This document shows positions 52,809 to 61,351 of a stretch of DNA of 64,000 nucleotides, piece after piece. Position numbers and translations under genes: made by a program. The notes under the pieces were generated by a model. It was not told the DNA's origin, did not search any database, and saw only the letters and a list, made by a program, of their open reading frames with translations. Origin of the DNA: Limnohabitans parvus II-B4 (lineage in GTDB: Bacteria; Pseudomonadota; Gammaproteobacteria; Burkholderiales; Burkholderiaceae_C); contig NZ_NESN01000001.1 in NCBI RefSeq assembly GCF_003063455.1, positions 806,001 through 870,000 of the forward strand, given 5' to 3'. The first letter of the stretch is position 1. Every line of letters begins with the position of its first letter.

Positions 52809-54651
52809 AACAAGCAAATCACTGTTTGAGTTTTTCGCCCGCGCTTACCGCGACACCAATGAACGCGTGGCCTTTAACTATCCTTCGTGGATCACCCAGC
52901 TCAAATCCGATGCGCCTGCGGCTCGGGTCGCACATGTTTGCCTGCAAAGTGCTTTGGCGAGCATGATGGCGCGCCCTGGCTGGGGTGGTCGCATTGCTGG
53001 TCTGGACTTTGATGAGGAGCTGACCCCAGTTCACTACGTCCAAGCTTTGGAAGCCATTAGAAAAATGAACCCGTCAGGTGCTGATGAGGTGATGGCACCA
53101 ATACTGAGCGGCTTGAGAGAGTATTTGGGTTTTACCGGAGATATTAAGGGCACCGATCGCATCGACGGGGTCGATGGTGGATCCGGCGTCCTGCATGGTT
53201 TGGCCACTGAAGCAGCGGGACGTAACGCTGCCGCTGTCACCCCGGTTGATGTCGTGAATTACATGTTGGACCTGTCGCAAAGCGCGCAGGTTCACACCTA
53301 TGCATTGGATGGTCTCGGGCTTCTTTACGGCCTGGATGAACAGCACAGGCGCGCATGGGCGGTGGGCGATGAGTTTCAGTCGGAGCAGGCAATTGTTTGG
53401 CCCAACTCGTTGGAGAAGACGCTCGAAGAAGCTTGGATGTGGTTCAAGGCGCCTGAGTTTTCCAATCGCGCATTTCTTGAAATCGAGACGCTTGTCGCTG
53501 CTGAGAAAAAGCCAGCCTCAGCTTTATTGGTGAATGCGGCTCGTCAGGACTTGCCCTTCTACCCGGCTGAAACGAAGGAAGATGATCTGCCGACCAACGC
53601 AGGATTGCTTAACCGATGCCTGACCGCGGGTTATCAAAAAGTGGTGGTGCTGGTTTCAAACCATTACCTCACTGCAGGTCGTGGGCGGGCTGAGTTGATC
53701 TTGCGCCATTGCCTGCAGCATGGACTGCGGCGCGTCATTCAGTTGCCCATGGGGGTTTTGGGTTTGCGGTCACAGGCGCACAGCATTTTGGTTTTTGAGC
53801 AAGGTGCCAACGTGGATGCGGTGGCATTTGAGAATTTGATGGATGAGGCCTTGACCACGACAGTTGCCAAAGGTTTTGGTTTGCCAAGGCGCGCCAGGCA
53901 ATTTGATCGGGGCAATGCCGTAGGTAGCTCCCATATTCATTCGGCGAGCGTTCAAACCCTTTTGAACCGACGTCCAGGCTCGGGTAAAGCGCGGAAGATC
54001 TTGTCGTTTGAAGTCGGCCAGTTTTCCCCACTGGATGCGATTGCACCTGTTCGCGACCGGTATGAATTCATGCGGCTGGGGTCGTTCATGGATGTTTTCA
54101 GATCGCACCACGTTGTGGAGACGGGGGATGAAAAGCGCAGCCAATACAGCGAAATTGGTGCAGCCAACATCAGTGCAGATGGTTGGGTGAGTCTTGGAAA
54201 AATGAAAGATTGCCCCACGGACTCACTTGAACGCAGACAAGCGCAAATTCTCAGAGATGGGGACTTGATCATGTGCTTCAGGGGATCACCAGACTCGTAC
54301 GCCAAAGCCGGTATTTACCGACACCAGCCCGGCGTACAGGCTGTCCCAAACCAAAGCTTTGTGATCATCCGGCGCAAGCAAGACGCGCCTGATAACGCGC
54401 CCAGCCCGGAGCTGGTGCTCTGGTGGCTGCAATCTCAATACGGTCAAAACTATTTGCAGCAAAAGGCCATAGCGCCCGACGTCATGCGTGTTGCGCCGCG
54501 TGACATCGATGCGCTAGACGTGCCCTGTGGCCCACCCGGATTGATCGAAGAAGAAGAAAAGAGATTGTTGCGGGCGCAGCAAGCCAGCCAAAGAATCAAC
54601 GAATTGAGGACAGAAGTGGCAGCACTTCTGGAAAAAGCATGGCAACAATGA
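52798..54651 (+). CDS. Methylase-like protein fused to an HsdS-like recognition domain
   Basis: 617 aa. Residues ~260-370 resemble the late part of type I-type N6-adenine methylases (GRGRAELILRHCLQHGLRR, IQLPMGVLG, AHSILVFEQGA), but I find neither the DPxxGxG SAM motif nor NPPF, so methyltransferase activity is unlikely. Residues ~400-617 read like a target-recognition domain of HsdS (LGSFMDVFRSHHVVETG, DLIMCFRGS, VPNQSFVII, then a helical LLRAQQASQRINEL end). The ATG at 52798 overlaps the preceding stop. Probably a DNA-binding rather than modifying protein. Confidence 0.65.
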   Translation: MSTETSKSLFEFFARAYRDTNERVAFNYPSWITQLKSDAPAARVAHVCLQSALASMMARPGWGGRIAGLDFDEELTPVHYVQALEAIRKMNPSGADEVMAPILSGLREYLGFTGDIKGTDRIDGVDGGSGVLHGLATEAAGRNAAAVTPVDVVNYMLDLSQSAQVHTYALDGLGLLYGLDEQHRRAWAVGDEFQSEQAIVWPNSLEKTLEEAWMWFKAPEFSNRAFLEIETLVAAEKKPASALLVNAARQDLPFYPAETKEDDLPTNAGLLNRCLTAGYQKVVVLVSNHYLTAGRGRAELILRHCLQHGLRRVIQLPMGVLGLRSQAHSILVFEQGANVDAVAFENLMDEALTTTVAKGFGLPRRARQFDRGNAVGSSHIHSASVQTLLNRRPGSGKARKILSFEVGQFSPLDAIAPVRDRYEFMRLGSFMDVFRSHHVVETGDEKRSQYSEIGAANISADGWVSLGKMKDCPTDSLERRQAQILRDGDLIMCFRGSPDSYAKAGIYRHQPGVQAVPNQSFVIIRRKQDAPDNAPSPELVLWWLQSQYGQNYLQQKAIAPDVMRVAPRDIDALDVPCGPPGLIEEEEKRLLRAQQASQRINELRTEVAALLEKAWQQ

Positions 54652-55175
54652 GAGCACCCCGCGTGAAGAACGAAGACAGGCCTGTCATCCACAAATATGC
54701 CGAAGTTTGGTTGGCGGAAGCCGTTGAACTGCTTCGTCCCATGTTCAAAGAATGTGGGTACGAAATCCCACCCGTGCATGTCTCAGTCGGCTTTAGCACC
54801 TTCGGTTACAACCCAAAAGCAAAGAAACGTGTCATCGCCGTGTGCCATGCAAAGAGCATGACGCGTGATGGCATCAATGAGATCTACATCACACCACTGG
54901 TTTATGAACCCGTAGATGTTCTTGGACTTTTGGTTCACGAGCTTATCCATGCGGTTGACGACTGCCAGAGTGGGCACGGTAAGACGTTTCAAGAAATGTC
55001 GTTAGCACTTAAATGCTCTGACAATTTAAAAGTACCTCTCAATGTTTGGCGAGAGGCCGTGGATCGGCACAGAAAGATAGCTGATCTACTGGGCCGCTAT
55101 CCGAGATCTGGAGTCAACTATGAAGACAGCTTCGACTTTGAGGTTAAGCCTAATAAAGAAGCATTGGCTGCTTGA
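54639..55175 (+). CDS. SprT-like zinc metallopeptidase
   Basis: 178 aa. HELIH at residues 100-104 and a third ligand in SGHGKTF (His113) form the gluzincin zinc site; this resembles SprT/SPRTN proteases that cut DNA-protein crosslinks. Preceding TFGYNPKAKKRVIAVC fits the SprT fold. No C-terminal zinc ribbon is seen. GGAA lies before the ATG, which overlaps the upstream stop by 13 bp; an ATGA alternative at 54648 exists. Last gene of the four-gene operon. Confidence 0.85.
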   Translation: MATMRAPRVKNEDRPVIHKYAEVWLAEAVELLRPMFKECGYEIPPVHVSVGFSTFGYNPKAKKRVIAVCHAKSMTRDGINEIYITPLVYEPVDVLGLLVHELIHAVDDCQSGHGKTFQEMSLALKCSDNLKVPLNVWREAVDRHRKIADLLGRYPRSGVNYEDSFDFEVKPNKEALAA

Positions 55176-55392
55176 TTGAGTCTGCGGTCTTGAGGAAATT
55201 AGAGGTCATGTTGTTCGACCTGACGACGGGAAATTATCAAAACGACCGGCTCGGTTACGACGCGACTAAGGTCTGAACGGGGTTTAGGTGTGAACTTCCC
55301 AACTGAGGAAGACTGTGACGCTTCATGAAGGCCGACCAAAAATCCCACTCAGCACAGCAACATGATGCAGCTGTAGCAATCCAACCTCCAAA

Positions 55393-55420
55393 AAAAAGCC
55401 ACCGTTTCTGGTGGCTTTTT
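55393..55420. terminator. Bidirectional intrinsic terminator
   Basis: AAAGCCACC - GTTTCT - GGTGGCTTT with A-run before and T-run after. Ends the SprT operon. The 200 bp between that gene and the stem contain no supported gene. Confidence 0.85.
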
Positions 55421-55451
55421 CCCAGTCTCACGACTGTTTTCGAGAGGTATC

Positions 55452-55601
55452 AAGTCCAACCCCACTGACATGGGGAACCAAATGTGAAACTGCCGAAACA
55501 ACATCACATCGTAGGGACATCCCCGCTTACACAGGGGAAAAATGTGAAACTGCCGAAACAACATCACATCGTCGGGACATCCCCGTTTACACGGGGAAAC
55601 T
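55452..55601 (-). CRISPR. Orphan, decayed CRISPR-like array (3 repeats, duplicated spacer)
   Basis: Three 29-bp units start at 55452, 55513 and 55573 (periods 61 and 60, i.e. 29 + 32/31, as in type I-E). Each has the core ATCCCCG...CGGGGAA or a decayed version; read on the minus strand this resembles the type I-E repeat. The two spacers (55481-55512 and 55542-55572) are the same sequence apart from one base of length. The first repeat is most degraded. No cas genes are present in the window. A plain tandem duplication of a 60-bp unit is the alternative. Confidence 0.5.
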
Positions 55602-56426
55602 GATTTTCATCAGCCGCTGCGTTGAACAGAAAGAAAACTTTCGATTCGCACTTACCTGAGAAGTCCGCAGCTCGGGCGTCGTTAGCGACTTCAGCACTTC
55701 AATCCTTTCCAAGCTAGCTCGGTCCTGATTTGATGGTGAATGCTCTCCTCAGATCACCCATGGACGTAATTTAACACTATAAAAGTCATTTTTTAATTAC
55801 TGTGTGTATTTGAAAATTATTTTTAAACTAGTTCTTTCAATATTCTGAGGGCTTCTTCTCAGCTGGAACGAATGACAAATGAACATGTTCAGATTGAAGA
55901 CGCAAATTCCATTGGGCTTGAATAGAAGACAACTGAGCACGCAAAGCCAGTTTTTCGTTATCGAAGTCATGCGCATTCAAAGACTGAAACGCCGTTATGG
56001 CACCGCCGATTTAATTCAGCTAGCTGAACTCTGCGATGAGCTTGATAGCCAGGCGTAACTCAGCTTGAAAGCAAGCTTAGACAGCGAAGGGTTTGGTCAC
56101 GTTAACGTTGGCAGCGGTGACGTTTCTGATCATGCAGGCGGTGATTTCGCTGCCGATGGTGCATCTCCTGAGTTAGCAACGCCATAGAGTTTTCGATATC
56201 GAAATACTTCGCCAAGGCTTTGGCATCAGTTCCAGTGTGCCGCCTATCAACCTTCACGCAAAACGGCATGGTGGCCATGAAGCATAGAGCGAGCGCTTTG
56301 TCTGGCGCAACACAGTAGCAACGGGCGACACATTAGCTGTTGGGTGTTTTACTGTCTTCGATGACTTGACTGACTCAATGATGAGAGAAAACTCGACTGG
56401 GACTAAGGTTAGTGCTATTTTTTTTA
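55602..56426. other. Right-end stretch of the island, mostly without genes
   Basis: About 825 bp, AT-rich, with only a short reading frame (55885-56058) that I can partly support. A second possible fragment on the minus strand (about 56080-56275, containing RRHTGTDAKALAKYFDIE-type sequence) looks like decayed coding DNA. No recognisable family. Confidence 0.4.
55885..56058 (+). CDS. Possible small protein or gene fragment (57 aa)
   Basis: Translation FFVIEVMRIQRLKRRYGTAD... with a Leu-rich acidic end (LIQLAELCDELDSQA) is protein-like. Weak ribosome binding site. It might be the end of a decayed gene. No family recognised. Confidence 0.3.
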   Translation: MFRLKTQIPLGLNRRQLSTQSQFFVIEVMRIQRLKRRYGTADLIQLAELCDELDSQA

Positions 56427-56448
56427 TGATGGTATAGAAGATGGTATT
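56427..56448. repeat. Right pair of TGATGGTAT-type repeats
   Basis: TGATGGTATA at 56427-56436 and AGATGGTATT at 56439-56448, period 12, matching the pair at 2031-2052. Located ~60 bp inside attR. Probably integrase or excisionase binding sites. Confidence 0.6.
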
Positions 56449-56496
56449 TATAAAAAAAGCATCTGAAAGCATTGCTTAAAAAGGATTTTATACGGA

Positions 56497-56510
56497 CACC
56501 GCTTCCGCCA
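56497..56510 (+). repeat. attR: right attachment core
   Basis: Exact copy of the last 14 bases of tRNA-Ser (CACCGCTTCCGCCA). Chromosomal sequence resumes after it. Confidence 0.85.
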
Positions 56511-56517
56511 AACACAC

Positions 56518-56557
56518 CCCATGCAAAACGCCCCTTGAAAGGGGCGTTTTGCATGGG
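56518..56557. terminator. Long perfect hairpin terminator
   Basis: CCCATGCAAAACGCCCC and its exact complement form a 17-bp stem around TTGAAA. It contains AAAACGCCCC/GGGGCGTTTT, a bidirectional terminator core, and ends the minus-strand oxidoreductase gene. Before integration it would also have followed the tRNA. Confidence 0.85.
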
Positions 56558-56566
56558 AAAACCCAA

Positions 56567-57532
56567 TCAGACCTTGCCCACCAACATCGCCTCCACCAAC
56601 TCCTGCACTGCCAGCGCTTCTTCTGCTGTCGCGAGCTTGTGGGGCTTGCCCTGTAACCACAGATCGACTTCGCTCAGTTGACGTTGCAAAGCGCTGGTAC
56701 GCGGATCTTCGGTGGTCCAGTCGAGCGCCTCCTGCCATGGCCCACCGTCTGAACGCCACAGTTGGTAGAACTCTCTGAACTGGTGGTTCATGCGGCTACC
56801 GCGCACCGTGACTTCTTGCCGGTCGGGCTGCTGCCCCCCGGTGGTGGCCATCACCGTCACGGGCTTGCCGTCTGCTGTGGTCAACCGGGCCAACATGTCC
56901 AGCTCGCACAGCGTGCGGTCTTGAGGATAACGTGGCAGGGCCTGTTGCAGAGTCAACGGCCCCAAAAAGCGCCCTGCCAAAAACAGGAAGTGTGAGATCA
57001 CCTCGCGTGTGTAACCGCCTTCGTGGCGCAAGCGCAGCCAATCGGCGTCTTTTTGCCACGCACGTGGCCAAGCGGGGTAGTTCACCACGATGTCGATGCC
57101 CAAAATTTCGCCCGTTTCACCGGCGTTGATGGCCCGGTGCAGTTCGTCAAAACCCCGCGATGCCGCTTGGGTGAAGTTGACAACACCCGGCAGACGGGCC
57201 TGACGCAGCTTTGCAACCAGATCGCGACTTTGTGCGTTGTCGGTGCCCAAGGGTTTTTCCATGAACACACCTTGCCCGGCGGCTGCAGCCTGCAAGGCAT
57301 AGGTTTTGCGGGGGCCTGGTGGGCAAGCCAAATAAACCACATCGGCACCGGCCATGGTGGCTTCAGCGCTGGATTGGACGGGCACGCCCGGCATGGCATC
57401 CAGCGTTTTGGCTAGCGATTGGGGAGACGGGTCCCACACACCCGAGACCTCAAAAGCCGGGTGTTGCAACGCGTTTTCCAGCATGCGTCGGCCCATGATG
57501 CCCAGCCCAATGATGGCCAATCGATGTGTCAT
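56567..57532 (-). CDS. Gfo/Idh/MocA-family oxidoreductase
   Basis: 321 aa NAD(P)-dependent dehydrogenase. N-terminal Rossmann motif IIGLGIMGRR (residues ~7-16), then YLACPP and the conserved FMEKPLGTD (Glu-Lys-Pro) near 90. The C-terminal domain is of the usual alpha/beta type. Substrate unknown (sugars or inositol in the family). First chromosomal gene beyond attR. Divergent from a MarR-like gene 82 bp away. Confidence 0.9.
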   Translation of the reverse strand: MTHRLAIIGLGIMGRRMLENALQHPAFEVSGVWDPSPQSLAKTLDAMPGVPVQSSAEATMAGADVVYLACPPGPRKTYALQAAAAGQGVFMEKPLGTDNAQSRDLVAKLRQARLPGVVNFTQAASRGFDELHRAINAGETGEILGIDIVVNYPAWPRAWQKDADWLRLRHEGGYTREVISHFLFLAGRFLGPLTLQQALPRYPQDRTLCELDMLARLTTADGKPVTVMATTGGQQPDRQEVTVRGSRMNHQFREFYQLWRSDGGPWQEALDWTTEDPRTSALQRQLSEVDLWLQGKPHKLATAEEALAVQELVEAMLVGKV

Positions 57533-57614
57533 GTTTGTTTCCTTTTACCGAAGCTTAACCATTCATTAACCCGACCCATTTAACTATTGATAGAAATTCG
57601 ATAAAATCATATTT

Positions 57615-57983
57615 ATGGAAAAAATCAACAGTCCCTTTGTATCGGCCTACCTGCGATTTTTGCAGCTCGCCAAGGTCATCCAGGCTTTGCCCGATGGCAT
57701 GGAGATGGACGCGAACGAAAAAGCCTTGTTGCAGGCCGTCGTGTTGCGCTGGTATGAGAACAAGCCCATGACTGTCCGAGAAGCGATTGGCTTGGCCGAA
57801 TTGGGCTCGCCAGCCACACTGCACAAGCGCATCACGCGTTTGCGTGAAAAAGAAATGCTGAGCACATTGAACTTGGAGGGCGATCGCAGGGCCAAGTTCT
57901 TGATTCCAACACAACGGACATTGGATTATTTCAATGACCTTGGGCAATCCATGCAACAGGCGCATCAAAGCCTGGCTGCATGA
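57615..57983 (+). CDS. MarR-like winged-helix regulator
   Basis: 122 aa. A winged helix around residues 45-90 (MTVREAIGLAELGSPATLHKRITRLREKEML) and FLIPTQRTLDYFNDLG as the last helix. No ligand pocket residues can be named. It overlaps the following membrane gene by 4 bp. May regulate the divergent oxidoreductase. Confidence 0.75.
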   Translation: MEKINSPFVSAYLRFLQLAKVIQALPDGMEMDANEKALLQAVVLRWYENKPMTVREAIGLAELGSPATLHKRITRLREKEMLSTLNLEGDRRAKFLIPTQRTLDYFNDLGQSMQQAHQSLAA

Positions 57984-58540
57984 AAATCGCCATTCAAGAA
58001 GCTCTCGAAACGACCGCACTGACCCTTGGCGGTGCGGTTTTGTTTGCAGGCTTCTTTCAGTTCAACGGCTGGCTGTTTGCGGACCTGGTGTACAGCGAAG
58101 GTGTCAATTGGGTGTTTTTGCCTGCCGGTTTTCGGGTCATCCTGGTGTTGGTACTGGGTCTTCCTGGTGCCACAGGCATCATGTTGGCGACTTGGTTCCT
58201 AGACCGTGACTCGCTGGGCACCAGCAGCATGTGGCTGGCACTTGTAAATGGTGTGGTTTCAGGATTCACACCTTTGTGGGTTCTGAAAATCCTTGAACGC
58301 GGCAAACGCACACAGCACCTGCTGCAAGACATGACGGCCCAACGCCTGCTCAACTTCACCCTGATTTTTGCAGCGGCCAGTTCGGCGGCCCATCAATTGG
58401 TTTGGTTACTGATGAAACGCGCCGATGTGAACATTTGGGTCGACGTGTGGCCAATGTTCATTGGCGATGCCATTGGTGCATTGCTGATGCTGTATGGCTT
58501 CAAGTTGCTGCTCTCGCGCATCAAAGTCAAACGCCTCTGA
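57980..58540 (+). CDS. Polytopic membrane protein of unknown function
   Basis: 186 aa with about five membrane spans (near 15-33, 45-68, 80-98, 118-140 and 155-178). The stretch EGVNWVFLPAGFRVILVLVLG resembles the start of MASE1-type sensor domains, but no signalling domain is attached. Coupled with the MarR-like gene (ATGA-type overlap). Confidence 0.7.
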   Translation: MKIAIQEALETTALTLGGAVLFAGFFQFNGWLFADLVYSEGVNWVFLPAGFRVILVLVLGLPGATGIMLATWFLDRDSLGTSSMWLALVNGVVSGFTPLWVLKILERGKRTQHLLQDMTAQRLLNFTLIFAAASSAAHQLVWLLMKRADVNIWVDVWPMFIGDAIGALLMLYGFKLLLSRIKVKRL

Positions 58541-58560
58541 AAGCCGATGACTGTGGCAGC

Positions 58561-59772
58561 TTAATCTGCCTCAGACAAAAACAAGGCCTGCAAATCGCTC
58601 AAGAAATCAAAGCCTTTTTCTGTCGGCCAAACCTGGTGCAGGTCACGGCCAATCAAACCCAATTTTTCAGCCTCTTGCAAACCCTGCTGAATGCTGGTCA
58701 TGGCCAAGCCTGTGCGGTCCACGTAATCGGCCAAAGCAAAGCCACCGCGCAGGCGCAAGGCATTGAGCATGAACTCAAAGGGCAACTCTTGGCGTGACAC
58801 CTCGGTGCTTTGCGTCACAGGCTCGCCCTTCATGGCTTGCTGCATGTACAGCGCAGGCTCGCGGTAACGCACTTGGCGCAGCACGCGGTGGGCAAAACTG
58901 AGCTTGCTGTGCGCCCCGGCGCCAATGCCCAAATAGTCACCAAACTGCCAATAGTTCAGGTTGTGGGCACACTGATGGCCAGGCTTGGCGTAGGCCGACA
59001 CCTCGTACCTGTCCAACCCGGCCGACGCGGTCAGCTCGGTGATGCGGTCCATCATCTCGTAGGCCAAATCGTCTTCAGGCAAGGTCGGCGGGAACTTGGC
59101 AAACACCGTGTTGGGCTCGATCGTCAGGTGATAGATCGAGATATGCGGCGGCGCAAAAGCCAGCGCGGTCTGAATGTCTTGCGTCAGGCCTGCCAGCGTC
59201 TGGCCCGGCAAGGCGTACATCAGGTCCAGGTTGAAGGTGTCAAACACCTGCGCCGCTTCGGTCACGGCAGCCAATGCTTGCTCGCGGTCGTGCACACGGC
59301 CCAGGGCTTTGAGGTGCGCGTTGTCAAAACTCTGCACGCCAATCGACAAGCGGGTGATGCCCGCCTGGTGGAAAGCCTTGAAGCGGTCTTTCTCGAAGGT
59401 GCCGGGGTTGGCTTCCATGGTCACTTCGGCATCGGGTGCCAGACGAACACGGGCACGGATGCCAGAAATCAATCGGTCAATGGCTTCGGGTGAAAACAAG
59501 CTGGGGGTGCCACCCCCCAGAAACACGGTCTGAATGCTGCGGCCCCAGATCAGCGGCAAGCTGGCTTCCAGATCGGCAAAGAGCGCATTGATGTAGGCCT
59601 CTTGTGTCGAGACAGGATCAGCCCCTGCCCGGAATTCGTGCGAGTTGAAGTCGCAATAGGGGCACTTTTTGATGCACCAGGGCAGGTGCACATACAGCGA
59701 CAGCGGCGGCAAGGCGTTCAATTGCAGCAAGCCAGGGCGCATGGCGTGCACCGGGTCCATCATTTGACTCAT
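58561..59772 (-). CDS. hemW: HemW, radical SAM heme chaperone
   Basis: 403 aa. Radical SAM cluster motif CIKKCPYC (Cys33, Cys37, Cys40) in HLPWCIKKCPYCDFNSHEF, then GGGTPSLF and EANPGT, all HemN/HemW hallmarks, and the C-terminal HemW extension. It was formerly annotated as coproporphyrinogen oxidase, but lacks HemN-specific N-terminal residues; HemW inserts heme into respiratory enzymes. rdgB precedes it by 7 bp on the same strand. Confidence 0.93.
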   Translation of the reverse strand: MSQMMDPVHAMRPGLLQLNALPPLSLYVHLPWCIKKCPYCDFNSHEFRAGADPVSTQEAYINALFADLEASLPLIWGRSIQTVFLGGGTPSLFSPEAIDRLISGIRARVRLAPDAEVTMEANPGTFEKDRFKAFHQAGITRLSIGVQSFDNAHLKALGRVHDREQALAAVTEAAQVFDTFNLDLMYALPGQTLAGLTQDIQTALAFAPPHISIYHLTIEPNTVFAKFPPTLPEDDLAYEMMDRITELTASAGLDRYEVSAYAKPGHQCAHNLNYWQFGDYLGIGAGAHSKLSFAHRVLRQVRYREPALYMQQAMKGEPVTQSTEVSRQELPFEFMLNALRLRGGFALADYVDRTGLAMTSIQQGLQEAEKLGLIGRDLHQVWPTEKGFDFLSDLQALFLSEAD

Positions 59773-59779
59773 GGGTGGT

Positions 59780-60406
59780 TCATCCGGCGGGTCTTGCCGA
59801 TGCAGTGTCCATCCAGCGCTCGCGCATCAGCGCCAGCATGGCCTGTGCGGCGCGGCCCCGGTGGCTGTTGGCGTTTTTAACTTCAGGCGGCAGCTCGGCA
59901 AAGGTCTTGCCAAATTCGGGCAAGTACATCACCGGGTCAAAGCCAAAACCGTTCGTGCCCCGGCGCTCGGGCGTGATCTGGACCACCACACGGCCGACCG
60001 CGATCAGGGGCTCCGGGTCGTCGGCACTGCGCACGGCCACCAGTGTGCTGACCATGGCGGCGCGGCGGTTGGCGATGCCTTGCATTTGTTCCAGCAGTGC
60101 GGTCACGTTGTTGTCATCGCTTTTGGGATAGCCAAAGCGGGTGGCGTAATAAGCCGTGTCCACGCCGGGCTGACCACCAAAAGCGTCCACACACAAACCC
60201 GCGTCATCGGCCAGGGCAGGCAAACCGCTCAGCTGCGCCGCGTGCCGGGCTTTGGCCAAGGCGTTTTCCACAAAGGTCTTGAAGGGCTCTTCGGCCTCGG
60301 GAATGTTCAGCTCGGACTGACGCACCAGCGTCATGCCCAGCGGTGCAAACAGGGTTTGCAGCTCGGCCAGTTTGCCTGCGTTGTTGGAGGCGAGAACGAT
60401 TTTCAT
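59780..60406 (-). CDS. rdgB: RdgB, non-canonical purine NTP pyrophosphatase
   Basis: Hydrolyses dITP/XTP to prevent their incorporation into DNA. SNNAGKLAEL at the N-terminus, ADDAGLCVDAFGG (substrate-binding Asp) and GTNGFGFDPV are signature elements of the Ham1 family. 208 aa. Between rph and hemW in one minus-strand operon. Confidence 0.95.
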   Translation of the reverse strand: MKIVLASNNAGKLAELQTLFAPLGMTLVRQSELNIPEAEEPFKTFVENALAKARHAAQLSGLPALADDAGLCVDAFGGQPGVDTAYYATRFGYPKSDDNNVTALLEQMQGIANRRAAMVSTLVAVRSADDPEPLIAVGRVVVQITPERRGTNGFGFDPVMYLPEFGKTFAELPPEVKNANSHRGRAAQAMLALMRERWMDTASARPAG

Positions 60407-60425
60407 GTGCGCAATCGCCCAAACA

Positions 60426-61187
60426 TCAGGCGCTGAAAGTCAGGGTCTTGGGCTCGTCGTGCGCCTGCTTTTGCAGCTGCACCAGCTGCGCAATGCCTTT
60501 TTCGGCCAGGGCCAGCATGCGGTCCATCTCAACACGGGTGAAAGCCACACCCTCGGCCGTGCCCTGCACTTCCACAAAGTTGCCCGCGCCGGTCATGACC
60601 ACGTTCATGTCGGTATCGCAGGCCGAATCTTCGGGGTAATCCAGGTCCAGCAGGGCGGTGCCGTTTTTCAGCCCCACCGAAATAGCGGCCACGCGGTCCA
60701 GGATGGGTGATTCGGTCAATTTGCCGGTGGCCATCAGCCAGTTCACAGCGTCTTGGGCCGCGACAAAAGCGCCTGTGATGCTGGCAGTTCGGGTGCCGCC
60801 ATCGGCCTGCAGCACATCGCAATCGAGGTGAATGGTGCGTTCGCCCAGTTTTTTCAGGTCAAACACCGCGCGCAGTGAACGGCCAATCAGGCGCTGGATC
60901 TCTTGCGTGCGGCCGCTTTGCTTGCCGCGTGCGGCTTCACGGTCGCCACGGGTGTGGGTGGCACGGGGCAGCATGCCGTATTCGGCGGTCACCCAGCCTT
61001 CGCCACTGCCTTTTTTGTGGCCTGGCACTTTTTCTTCGACCGAAGCGGTGCACAGCACACGGGTCTGGCCAAACTCGATCAGCACCGAGCCTTCGGCGTG
61101 GACGGTGTAGCCCCGGGTGATGCGCACAGGGCGCAAAGCATCGGCGGCACGCCCGGATCGGACATAAGAGGCAGTCGTGGTGTTCAT
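60426..61187 (-). CDS. rph: RNase PH
   Basis: Phosphorolytic 3'-5' exoribonuclease trimming tRNA 3' ends. [22 protein letters not shown] at the N-terminus, [20 protein letters not shown] and [18 protein letters not shown] are invariant family motifs, the latter holding phosphate and metal ligands. The ATG at 61187 gives 253 aa; the longer frame has no Shine-Dalgarno sequence. Divergent from yicC. Confidence 0.95.
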   Translation of the reverse strand: MNTTTASYVRSGRAADALRPVRITRGYTVHAEGSVLIEFGQTRVLCTASVEEKVPGHKKGSGEGWVTAEYGMLPRATHTRGDREAARGKQSGRTQEIQRLIGRSLRAVFDLKKLGERTIHLDCDVLQADGGTRTASITGAFVAAQDAVNWLMATGKLTESPILDRVAAISVGLKNGTALLDLDYPEDSACDTDMNVVMTGAGNFVEVQGTAEGVAFTRVEMDRMLALAEKGIAQLVQLQKQAHDEPKTLTFSA

Positions 61188-61351
61188 GGTGTGTGTAAAA
61201 GTACGTTGAAAGCGTGCCGGGAATGAGGGCAGGCCGGAGAGTTTGCGATAATCCACGGTTTGGTGTTCGCACCTTGTGCGGCCCATTTGCAGCGCTCAAG
61301 CCTCTTTCTTGCAACCGAAGAAGGGCCGTGCTGTCCCAAGGAATTTGACCG

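Larger units (their letters stand above)
1917..56510. mobile_element. Integrated, probably mobilizable genomic island of ~54.6 kb in tRNA-Ser
   Basis: Bounded by the 14-bp tRNA-derived repeat. The left end carries an integrase, relaxase, MobC-like protein and AlpA-type regulator, followed at 11.7 kb by a coupling-protein-like ATPase. Cargo includes CBASS, BREX with a nested ATPase/HNH pair, SOS repair genes and several unknown operons. No type IV secretion or replication genes were recognised, so autonomous conjugation is unlikely; mobilization by a helper is an inference from the relaxase. Base composition varies strongly along the island (AT-rich 3-5 kb, GC-rich 5.6-10 kb), which suggests assembly from several sources. 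Confidence 0.8.

Noticed and set aside
52798..54651. Active type I restriction methyltransferase
   Set aside because: No SAM-binding DPxxGxG and no NPPF motif could be found, and no HsdR gene is present.
55349..55659. Frames across the terminator and the CRISPR-like repeats
   Set aside because: They owe their length to the 60-bp repetition and have no independent support.
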